A stretch of 64,000 nt of DNA from Phycisphaeraceae bacterium (GTDB lineage Bacteria; Planctomycetota; Phycisphaerae; Phycisphaerales; UBA1924): positions 1-64,000 of the forward strand of contig JAHCJI010000001.1 of the NCBI GenBank assembly GCA_026126305.1, in the 5' to 3' direction. Below the pieces are notes generated by a model. That model saw only the letters and a program-made list of their open reading frames with translations, had not been told where the DNA came from and did no database searches. Shown piece after piece: positions 37,505 to 44,761 of this stretch. A program made the position numbers and the translations under genes. Within the stretch, counting starts at the first letter, position 1. Each line of letters begins with the position of its first letter.

Positions 37505-38781
37505 TGGCTCATGTCTCACGGACCCATCGTCGGGGGGCAGCCTACCTGGTCGCGCTGCTGGCCGGATCGATCGTGACCGTCACCGGCCTCACGGCCCTGT
37601 CCATCGCCACAAGCCGGGCCAGGGGCACGGCCATGTCCGACGACGCAGCCCGGGCGCGGCTGATGGCCGACTCGGGCCTCGAGCACGCCCTGAGCGCCAT
37701 CGCCGCTCAACTGAGAGCGGGGGAAACAAGGGGCGATCTCATTGATGAAGACTGGCCCGTGATCACCTTTGACCGTGGGCAATTCACGTGGGCACTTACC
37801 GAGTTCGATGGCTCGCCCTTGTCGGGAGATGGGCTGCCAATGCGTGTCCGTGTCGTGTCCAGGAGCGGGCAGGCCAGGCACGCCATCGGGGCCGCCCTGG
37901 TGCCCTCGGGTGTCCCGTACGACTCGCTGGATACCGGGATGTATGCCGGTGGCACTATGAACTTGACGGCACTATCCAGCCTGTCCTCCGATAAAGTTGT
38001 AGGCTCTATTGGTGCCGTGTCCGCTTTGACCGCGACGATCACCGCACCCGTCGAGAGCGCAGACTCGGTCGGCGGCACCCTGTACTTGGGAACAACCTCA
38101 AGCAACGTCGCACCACGGCGCATGCCCAGCCCGGTCCTGATCGATGACTACATCAAGATGGGCCAGACGATCGCCTTCGCAGACCTGCCCGCGATCACGG
38201 GCGGCAGAGCCCTCCGCAACATCCTGCTGAGCCCGGGCAACAATCCATTTGGTCCCACCAACGCGCTGGGCGTCTACGTGATCGATCTCTCGGGCAGTCG
38301 CCTGCTGGTCGAAGACATCCGCATCCACGGCACGCTGGTGCTGCTCAACCCCGGGCCCAACACGGTCATCGGCAACAACGTCCTGATCGAGCCCGCCTTC
38401 CCATGGATGCCATCGCTGATCGTCCAGGGAAACGTCACGTTCATGGGCACGAACACCGGCCCCAACGAGGCCACGATAGGCGTCAACCTCAACCCGCCCC
38501 ACACACCTTTCGAGGGCGCATACAACAGCACGACGACCGACGCATACCCGGGCCGCGTTGGTGGCCTCATATACGTCTCGGGCAATGCGACGTTCGCCTT
38601 GCCCAGGCAGAACATCCGGGGAACACTGCTTGTCGGGGGAGACGTCAACGTGAACGCATCCGTCGTGGTCAACATCACCTACGACCCGAAGATCGCTCAC
38701 CTGCCACCCTTGGGGTTCTTTCAAGATGCGGGCGGCCTGGCGCTCGACCCGGCCAGCATCGTGTGGCAATTGCCCGACTGA
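37504..38781 (+). CDS. gspK: GspK/PilX-like tip pseudopilin with large passenger domain
   Basis: 425 aa. Leader ending RRG, then AAYLVALLAGSIVTVTGLTA with no Glu at position 5, as in GspK tip pseudopilins; then ARARLMADSGLEHALSAIAA, as in PilX/GspK. The rest (about 150-425) is not the usual GspK head: it looks like a right-handed beta-helix or polymer-forming surface domain (RLLVEDIRIHGTLVLLNPGP, TVIGNNVLIEP, VGGLIYVSGNATFA, GTLLVGGDVNVNASV). It may display this domain at the pilus tip. Ends 10 bp from the convergent HD-GYP gene. Confidence 0.72.
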   Translation: MAHVSRTHRRGAAYLVALLAGSIVTVTGLTALSIATSRARGTAMSDDAARARLMADSGLEHALSAIAAQLRAGETRGDLIDEDWPVITFDRGQFTWALTEFDGSPLSGDGLPMRVRVVSRSGQARHAIGAALVPSGVPYDSLDTGMYAGGTMNLTALSSLSSDKVVGSIGAVSALTATITAPVESADSVGGTLYLGTTSSNVAPRRMPSPVLIDDYIKMGQTIAFADLPAITGGRALRNILLSPGNNPFGPTNALGVYVIDLSGSRLLVEDIRIHGTLVLLNPGPNTVIGNNVLIEPAFPWMPSLIVQGNVTFMGTNTGPNEATIGVNLNPPHTPFEGAYNSTTTDAYPGRVGGLIYVSGNATFALPRQNIRGTLLVGGDVNVNASVVVNITYDPKIAHLPPLGFFQDAGGLALDPASIVWQLPD

Positions 38782-38791
38782 ACCCAGAGCT

Positions 38792-40333
38792 TCAAGCGGC
38801 GGGACGCTGCGCGGCCGGTCCCTCGCCACTGCCCAGACGCAGCAGGCGGTCGAACTCGCTGAAATCCAGACCCAGGAACGCCCGCGCCATCCGCGGATCG
38901 AAATGGGTGCCGCTGCTGCGTTCGATCTCGGCGAGCACCTGGTCTCGCGCCAGCGCTTTGCGATACGCGCGGTCGCTGCTCAGAGCGTCAAAGACGTCGG
39001 CGACAGCCAGGATACGACCCAAAAGGCTGATCTCCTCGCCAGCGGCACCGGTGGGGTAGCCCTTGCCGTCCCAGCGTTCGTGGTGGTGCAGCACACCCGG
39101 CAGCACGTCCTCGAGGCTGGGGATCCCACGCAGGATATCGAACCCGATCCGCGGATGGCGTTTGATCAGGTCGAACTCGCCCTCGGTCAGTCGGCCCTTC
39201 TTGGTCAGCACGCTCTCGGGCACGCCGATCTTCCCTATGTCGTGCAGCAGGCCGGCCAGCCTGGCACGATCGGCGGCTTGCTCGTCGAGCCCGATCGCAA
39301 GCGCCAGCTCGCGCGCCCCCCATGCCACGCGTTCGGAATGGCCCTTGGTGTACGCGTCCTTGGCATCGATGGCCGCCGTCAGCGACCCCACCGTGCCCAG
39401 GAACATGGCCACCTGGTCCTCGTGGCGTCGCAGGTTGTCGTGGAAGACGCCCAGCAGGTCGGCCACCGCGTCGAGGATCTGGATATCCACGCTGTCGATG
39501 GCGGACTTTCGGCCTCCCTTGTTCCCACAGACCACCATGCCAACCGTCCGCCCACGATGTGTCACGGGCTCGATCAGGATCTCGGATTGGGCGATCGCCC
39601 CCAAGGTCGGGTCGTCCATGCCCACCACGCGCGTCCAGGCATCGGCCGGGTGCACACGCGCATACTCGGCACACGCCCGGTCGAGCAGATGTCGGGAGCA
39701 GGGCATGTCGCCGATGACCGTCGTGGAACCCGCCAGGCTCTGGGCCGCGCCGCGGTCGGGAAGCATGACCATCGCCAGCCAGCCGTACTTCATCGTCCTT
39801 CGGACTTCCTGGGCCACCGTCTGGATGACCATGAGCGGATTGGTCACATGGTTCATGAACCGGCCGACGTACAACAACAGGCTGATATGCTCGTACGATT
39901 CGCTCAATTGCTCGCTGAAGGTGGCAATCAGATCATCTCGGGCACGGATGACATCCTGCTCACGTGTCCACGCCCACTGCCCCAGGCACGCCATGCGGCA
40001 CATCACCTCGGACATCGGCAGGGAAGCAGTCTCCTGGGTCTGCGGATCGAGTTGTTGCAGGAGATCACCCCGGACTGCCACGACCACGTCGCACTCACGC
40101 CTGGACGTGGGGTCGCTGCCCTGACTGAAGGCCACTACGCGCACGCCGGGCACAAGATCACCAACATGCGCCGCACTCGGTCCCCCGTTGGCCACATGCT
40201 CCATCTTGGCATTGACCTCGGGGCAATCCAGCAACTCCACCAACGCATCCGGACAGCCATCGCCGGCGCGGAAGCCATGCAACGCCGACCAGTAGATCGT
40301 GTACAGACCGTTCTGAGTTCCAAGACTCTTCAT
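38792..40333 (-). CDS. HD-GYP domain cyclic-di-GMP phosphodiesterase with GAF domain
   Basis: 513 aa cytoplasmic signalling protein. Residues about 155-310 form a GAF-like sensor; the C-terminal HD-GYP domain has AKDAYTKGHSERVA, LLHDIGKIGVPESVL and HHHERWDGKGYPTG, all metal and substrate-binding signatures intact, so it should hydrolyse c-di-GMP. The N-terminal 150 residues are not recognised. The ATG overlaps the response regulator stop by 4 bp (ATGA), so the two form a unit. C-di-GMP often controls pilus and secretion motors, so the nearby pilus operon is a plausible target. Confidence 0.9.
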   Translation of the reverse strand: MKSLGTQNGLYTIYWSALHGFRAGDGCPDALVELLDCPEVNAKMEHVANGGPSAAHVGDLVPGVRVVAFSQGSDPTSRRECDVVVAVRGDLLQQLDPQTQETASLPMSEVMCRMACLGQWAWTREQDVIRARDDLIATFSEQLSESYEHISLLLYVGRFMNHVTNPLMVIQTVAQEVRRTMKYGWLAMVMLPDRGAAQSLAGSTTVIGDMPCSRHLLDRACAEYARVHPADAWTRVVGMDDPTLGAIAQSEILIEPVTHRGRTVGMVVCGNKGGRKSAIDSVDIQILDAVADLLGVFHDNLRRHEDQVAMFLGTVGSLTAAIDAKDAYTKGHSERVAWGARELALAIGLDEQAADRARLAGLLHDIGKIGVPESVLTKKGRLTEGEFDLIKRHPRIGFDILRGIPSLEDVLPGVLHHHERWDGKGYPTGAAGEEISLLGRILAVADVFDALSSDRAYRKALARDQVLAEIERSSGTHFDPRMARAFLGLDFSEFDRLLRLGSGEGPAAQRPAA

Positions 40334-40746
40334 GCGGCCTCTCGGTGACGCTCTCGATACGCGGCCAGATAATCGGCTACCAGATCAAGCAATTCCGATG
40401 GCCGAAAGGGCTTGCGCAAGATGTGTTCCACGCTCGTGTCTGCCAATAGGTCACGGCTGATGCGATGCTCCAATGCCGTCAGCAGGATCACCGGGATCTC
40501 CGCCGTGGCGGGGTCCTGCGCAAGCGACTTGACCAACCCGATACCGTCCATGTACGGCATCTGGTAATCACTGATGATCAATGCGGGCTTATGCTTCTGG
40601 GCAAGGCTCAACGCCGTCCGCCCATCGGCGGCTGTCAAGATCCGCACGTCATGCGACTTGAGTTTCCACTCCAGCATGAACCGGATATGGTGCTCGTCGT
40701 CGGCGATCAGGACGGTCGGCAGGTTGACTGTCGCGGCCTCGTCCAC
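40330..40746 (-). CDS. Single-domain response regulator (CheY-like)
   Basis: 138 aa receiver domain only: acidic pair Asp16-Asp17 (LIADDE), phospho-acceptor Asp60 (ALIISDYQMP), Thr90 and Lys112 (LRKPF). GTG 40746 is chosen because AAGGGG lies 6 nt upstream; longer starts at 40764 (ATG) lack a site. Coupled to the HD-GYP gene, suggesting it relays a phosphate signal to c-di-GMP turnover, perhaps from the orphan histidine kinase at 27487-28911; this pairing is inference. Confidence 0.9.
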   Translation of the reverse strand: MDEAATVNLPTVLIADDEHHIRFMLEWKLKSHDVRILTAADGRTALSLAQKHKPALIISDYQMPYMDGIGLVKSLAQDPATAEIPVILLTALEHRISRDLLADTSVEHILRKPFRPSELLDLVADYLAAYRERHREAA

Positions 40747-40873
40747 TGGGAGCCCCTTCCACATGGGGGTATCGGCCAGTTCAAGGCCAAAATGAAGGCA
40801 AAGCAATTCGTGGATATGAGGGGTATGTTCTCGGCCCTTGCTACCACCCCTACAATGCCTCGGACAGAACGCC

Positions 40874-40960
40874 GGTGCGGTGGCCGAGTGGTTGAAGGCG
40901 TTGGTCTTGAAAACCAATGAACCCGTCAGGGTTCCGTGGGTTCGAATCCCACCCGCACCG
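40874..40960 (+). tRNA. tRNA-Ser (anticodon UGA)
   Basis: 87-nt cloverleaf: acceptor GGTGCGG/CCGCACC with discriminator G, anticodon stem TTGGT/ACCAA with loop CTTGAAA (anticodon TGA at 40908-40910), a long variable arm, and T-stem GTGGG/CCCAC. CCA is not encoded. Confidence 0.96.
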
Positions 40961-40990
40961 CTTCCAAACATATGCCTTTGGGGTATGCTT

Positions 40991-41018
40991 GAAGTGTTCT
41001 CTTCCGAGAACTTCTTTC
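40991..41018 (+). terminator. Probable terminator of tRNA-Ser
   Basis: Perfect 6-bp inverted repeat GTTCTC-TTCC-GAGAAC (40996-41011), lengthened by GAAG/CTTC with a bulge and followed by TTCTTTCC, 31 bp after the tRNA. It could instead be an operator for the dockerin hydrolase starting at 41141. Confidence 0.5.
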
Positions 41019-41140
41019 CGCATGGCATCCCTTGGTCCATTTGCTGCGGATCGGGATCGCGATGGGGTCAATACCTCGTGTTTGTCCCCTACGCCAGATG
41101 TGGGGTCGATAACTTCCGCAAACAACAGGAGAGAAGCATC

Positions 41141-43318
41141 ATGCTGCGTTCGGCTTGCTCGATCGGTGTCCTTGCCGCCACGTTGTTCGCCACGGCTGGC
41201 CTTGCGCAATCGTCACCCTGCCGGGTCGACCTCGACGGCGATGGAGCGCTGACGATCTTCGACTTCATCGCGTTCCAGAACGCCTTCGCGCTGGGCGACC
41301 CCATCGCCGACTTCGACGGTGACGGTGAGCTGACCCTCTTCGACTTCCTCCTGTTCCAGAACGAGTTTGCCCTGGGCTGCCCCGAAGATGTCATCAACAC
41401 CCAACTCGCGGGCGTGCCCCTGGCGGAGTATCCGTACTTTGAATACACGCGAGCCTTTAATGAAGGCTCCGAGGTGTTCCTGGCCATCGACCCCGACCGC
41501 TTCCCGGGCATCCAAGGTGCCGCCGGCAACATCTACATCGTCGCGAGCAAGACCAACGCACAGTGGATCGCCGATCCAACGCTCGTCGACGTGCGCGGCG
41601 GGCCACAGCCACACACTTTCGACGCGGCCAGCATCATGGACGCGGCCGTGTCACTCACCGGCAGCAGCGCCCTGGCGGCCGCCAACGGCCTGAACATTTC
41701 CACGGGTTATGACATTGTGGTCGATCTCGACGGTAACGGCGTGCTGAGCGGCGGCGATTACATCGACGGGTATGGCCTGATCGACCCCGACGCCAACGGC
41801 TTCAGCGTGTTCACCGACATGACCAGTGCGGGTCCATTGACCCCACGCTTCATCGACACCAGCAGCTCGCGCGGCGCGCTCCGGCTGAACTACCCCGTCG
41901 AACTGCCCGATGTCGGGCCTTTGCCCATCGTCGTCATCGTCCACGGCGGCGGGCATGACTATCGATGGTACGACTACCTCCAGGACCATCTCTCGAGTTG
42001 GGGATGGGTGAGCATCAGCGTGCAGAACGACTTCAGCGGCACGGGCAACCGGCCCTTGCAGCACACCGACGCCCTGATCGCCGAGCAGGCAACCATCGCC
42101 GGCGGCGTGCTCAACGGCCTGCTCGATGCGTCGCGCATCGTCTGGATCGGCCACAGCCTGGGCGGGCGAGAGGTCAACATCGCCGCCGAACGGTTGGACC
42201 GCGGGCTTTTCACGCCATTGCGTTACAGGCTCGAGAACATCACGCTTGTCAGTGCCATCGCGGCCAACAGCATCGGGGACTTTGGCTCGCTCGAAGCCGC
42301 CCCGGGACCGGTGAACTACCACATGATCTGGGGCTCGGCCGATGGGGACATCAGCGGCAGCCCGGACAGCTTCGGCGGGCAGACCGTGCCCTTCCGCAAC
42401 TACGAGCGCGCCACCCGACACAAGCACTCCACCTACATCCACGGCGCCGACCACAATGTCTTCAATTGCTGCGGCTTTCGAAACTTCCAAGGCCCGGTGA
42501 GTACCGAAATCGGCCGGGCCGAGGCACAGCGCATCGCCAAGAGCATCTGGCTGGCGCTCATCAAGCACTACGGCGAGGGCAACACCGACGCCATCGACTA
42601 CCTGACCCGGCCTTGGGACAGCTTCAAGCCACTGAGCGTTGCCACGGGCACCACGCTCGTCCATATGCATCGCACGCCCACCGATGCCGGTGGCGCCCGA
42701 GTCATCGATGACTTCCAGACCAACCCAAGCGTGTTCCAGAGCAGCTCGGGCGGCACCGTCACGCTCAACGTGAGCAACGCCACAGAGGTCCGCCAGCGAG
42801 ACGCCGACAGCAGTTTCACGTGGACACCCACCGATCCGGCCAATGGCATGAACTACGCCTTCCTTCCAGCCGACAACTCCCGCGGCATGGTGTTCGACTT
42901 CAACGGGCCCGCGTTCATCGAGTTCCAGGTGCTGCCCGCTTTGGGCGATGTCTCGGGCTATGACCACCTGTCCTTCCGCGTCTGCCAGGGCACGAGGCAC
43001 CCCAACACCATCGCCGAACTGGCTCCGGTGACATTCAACGTCTCGCTGATCGATGACACCGGCACCCAGAGCACGATCCACATCGGTGCCTATGGCGCCG
43101 GCGCTTCCGAGCCTTATCAGCGCACCGGCGTGGGCACCGGCACGGGCTGGCAGAACGAATACAACACCATCCGACTCCGCCTGACAGACTTCCTGGCACA
43201 GGGAAGCGGCGTCGACCTGGCACGCATCGCCGCCATCCGATTCGATTTCGGGCAGGGCGAAGGCTCAACGATCGGCCGCCTGGGCTTGGACGAGATCGAG
43301 TTCACGCTCGATCCATAA
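41141..43318 (+). CDS. Exported alpha/beta hydrolase with N-terminal GC-type dockerin
   Basis: 725 aa. Signal peptide MLRSACSIGVLAATLFATAG ending LAQ. The 54-residue dockerin comes first, Cys27 to Cys80 (coded by 41219-41380), with both EF-hand loops DLDGDG and DFDGDG. A Ca-binding-like loop (DLDGNG, near 196) follows, then an alpha/beta hydrolase: oxyanion region HGGGHDY (268) and nucleophile Ser339 in GHSLGG, probably chlorophyllase/cutinase-like. Residues about 535-725 are a beta-sandwich. AGGAG precedes the ATG. It is the only one of the eight with the dockerin at the N terminus. Substrate unknown; an esterase or lipase is likely. Confidence 0.85.
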   Translation: MLRSACSIGVLAATLFATAGLAQSSPCRVDLDGDGALTIFDFIAFQNAFALGDPIADFDGDGELTLFDFLLFQNEFALGCPEDVINTQLAGVPLAEYPYFEYTRAFNEGSEVFLAIDPDRFPGIQGAAGNIYIVASKTNAQWIADPTLVDVRGGPQPHTFDAASIMDAAVSLTGSSALAAANGLNISTGYDIVVDLDGNGVLSGGDYIDGYGLIDPDANGFSVFTDMTSAGPLTPRFIDTSSSRGALRLNYPVELPDVGPLPIVVIVHGGGHDYRWYDYLQDHLSSWGWVSISVQNDFSGTGNRPLQHTDALIAEQATIAGGVLNGLLDASRIVWIGHSLGGREVNIAAERLDRGLFTPLRYRLENITLVSAIAANSIGDFGSLEAAPGPVNYHMIWGSADGDISGSPDSFGGQTVPFRNYERATRHKHSTYIHGADHNVFNCCGFRNFQGPVSTEIGRAEAQRIAKSIWLALIKHYGEGNTDAIDYLTRPWDSFKPLSVATGTTLVHMHRTPTDAGGARVIDDFQTNPSVFQSSSGGTVTLNVSNATEVRQRDADSSFTWTPTDPANGMNYAFLPADNSRGMVFDFNGPAFIEFQVLPALGDVSGYDHLSFRVCQGTRHPNTIAELAPVTFNVSLIDDTGTQSTIHIGAYGAGASEPYQRTGVGTGTGWQNEYNTIRLRLTDFLAQGSGVDLARIAAIRFDFGQGEGSTIGRLGLDEIEFTLDP

Positions 43319-43347
43319 TTCGCTCAATATCCACGCGAACGAACAAT

Positions 43348-43376
43348 GGCGATCACGGAGTTCACTCGTGATCGCC
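43348..43376 (+). terminator. Probable terminator after the dockerin hydrolase
   Basis: Ten-base-pair perfect stem GGCGATCACG/CGTGATCGCC, 9-nt loop, followed by TGTCTTGTCATTTG. The T-tract is interrupted. It begins about 30 bp after the stop codon. Confidence 0.65.
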
Positions 43377-43398
43377 TGTCTTGTCATTTGGGTCCAAG

Positions 43399-43448
43399 CC
43401 GGTTGTTTGTGCCTGCATCATGACCCCCAACCGATGCAAACAAACCGG
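43399..43448. promoter_or_regulatory. Nested inverted repeat upstream of the 43556 gene
   Basis: Outer arms CCGGTTGTTTG and CAAACCGG-type partner pair with one bulge; inner arms TGCATC and GATGCA pair perfectly around a C-rich loop. It lies about 107 bp before the ATG and lacks a T-tract, so an operator or leader RNA element is more likely than a terminator. Confidence 0.4.
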
Positions 43449-43555
43449 AAACAAATACATCTTGCACGCGGGCACACGTTTGGATATCCTTATGCAGAAG
43501 CCGCGCACATAGTCGTGTGGGAAAACTCGATGACCAACTTGTGGGAGAGTGAAGC

Positions 43556-44440
43556 ATGAATCCGAAGCACGCCACCCTGATCCTGTCCGGCCTTGCCATC
43601 GCGGGAATCTCGCTTGCCCAAGACCCGAACCTCGAGCCGCAAACACAAGAGCAAGGGCCCACGCCCGTGGTCGGCACGCCCGATCCGGTAGCCCGCGGCG
43701 TGAATTCCGACACGCTCGACATCCGCATCGATTTCGGTACGGCCGCGGGCACGACACTCGTCGGCCAATGGAACAACATCGACAACCTGGCCCTGGCCGG
43801 TCGCACGAGCGGGTTGATCGACTTCAACACCGGCGCGGCGACCACCGTCTCGGTCGATGGCTTGGGCGGGCCTTGGCGTTCGTTCGTGGGCGACGACTTG
43901 GGTGCATTCCTGCCGCAAGACTGGTTCGTCCAGCCGGCAACGCGCGACGCGGCGGGCCTCTCATCGGGCCTGTCCGCCTCGTACCTCTTCGAGGGCTTGC
44001 CCGACGGCACCTATACGGTCGAGGCCATCTCGGCACGCACGACCTTCGATTATCAGAACCTCTTCGTCGTCAACGGCGTCCAGGCCAATCGCACCTTCCT
44101 TGGCACGCCCGTCTTTACTCCATGGGGCAGCACCTCCCACGGCCTGACGCCCAGCAACTGGCTGATCTGGGACGACGTCGAAGTCGTCGGCGGCGTCATC
44201 GTGCTCGACCTCTCGGGTTCGGGCACGCTGAGCATGCTCAACGCCCTGCGCATCTCGGGTGGTGGCGAAGCATGCCGTGCCGACATCGACGGCGATGGCC
44301 AACTCACGATCTTCGACTTCCTGGCCTTCCAGAACCTCTTCGCAGCAGGCGACCTGCGTGCCGACTTCGACGGCGACGGCCAACTCACGATCTTCGACTT
44401 CCTCCAATTCCAGAACGAATTCGCCGAAGGTTGCGACTGA
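43556..44440 (+). CDS. Small exported protein with GC-type dockerin
   Basis: 294 aa. Signal peptide MNPKHATLILSGLAIAGISL (ending AQ). Residues 50-235 form a beta-rich domain with LDIRIDFGTAAGTTLVGQWN and ASYLFEGLPDGTYTVEAISA, like malectin- or galactose-binding beta-sandwiches ('DFG' start, 'dGtYtVel'), so carbohydrate binding is possible. The dockerin (coded by 44273-44434) ends GCD. GGGAGAG precedes the ATG. No catalytic residues are seen. Confidence 0.78.
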   Translation: MNPKHATLILSGLAIAGISLAQDPNLEPQTQEQGPTPVVGTPDPVARGVNSDTLDIRIDFGTAAGTTLVGQWNNIDNLALAGRTSGLIDFNTGAATTVSVDGLGGPWRSFVGDDLGAFLPQDWFVQPATRDAAGLSSGLSASYLFEGLPDGTYTVEAISARTTFDYQNLFVVNGVQANRTFLGTPVFTPWGSTSHGLTPSNWLIWDDVEVVGGVIVLDLSGSGTLSMLNALRISGGGEACRADIDGDGQLTIFDFLAFQNLFAAGDLRADFDGDGQLTIFDFLQFQNEFAEGCD

Positions 44441-44493
44441 TCGATCACGCCCGCCGAGCCCTTCCGCTCAGCCGAACAAGCCACCCAATCAAC

Positions 44494-44524
44494 AAGGCCC
44501 CGCAAGTTGGACTTGCGAGGCCTT
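44494..44524 (+). terminator. Terminator after the small dockerin protein
   Basis: Thirteen-base stem AAGGCCCCGCAAG/CTTGCGAGGCCTT with one mismatch and a 5-nt loop, then TTGTC. Stem is strong, T-tract short. It stops just before tRNA-Pro, coded on the other strand. Confidence 0.65.
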
Positions 44525-44531
44525 TGTCAAA

Positions 44532-44606
44532 TCGGGGTGACAGGATTCGAACCTGCGACCTTTTGACCCCCAGTCAAACGCGCTAACCAAGCTGCGCCAC
44601 ACCCCG
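44532..44606 (-). tRNA. tRNA-Pro (anticodon GGG)
   Basis: 75-nt cloverleaf: acceptor CGGGGTG/CACCCCG with discriminator A, anticodon stem TTTGA/TCAAA with loop CTGGGGG (anticodon GGG, plus-strand 44569-44571), T-loop TTCGAAT. CCA is not encoded. Confidence 0.96.
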
Positions 44607-44684
44607 AAACTTGTACCCGCGCCGGCGAGCCGGGGCGGGGCCGAGATGCTATGCCGCCGATGTTCCACAGGCATCAAACAGATA

Positions 44685-44715
44685 GAAAATGGCCCCTCCC
44701 GGCTGGGAAGGGGCC
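44685..44715 (-). terminator. Terminator of the metalloprotease gene
   Basis: Stem GGCCCCTTCCC/GGGAGGGGCC (one bulge) with a short loop; on the minus strand it is followed by ATTTTC. It lies about 47 bp after the stop codon of the gene at 44762. Confidence 0.8.
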
Positions 44716-44761
44716 ACAGGCCGCCAGCATTGGCGGAAGGGGTCTGGTTGGGTCGTGCCGC

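Larger units (their letters stand above)
44441..44761. other. Intergenic region with two terminators and tRNA-Pro
   Basis: Apart from tRNA-Pro (44532-44606) and the hairpins at 44494-44524 and 44685-44715, nothing else is recognised; 44607-44684 should contain the tRNA-Pro promoter. Confidence 0.5.

Noticed and set aside
40838..41140. Upstream extension of the dockerin hydrolase frame
   Set aside because: It runs through tRNA-Ser; the ATG at 41141 has AGGAG and starts a proper signal peptide.
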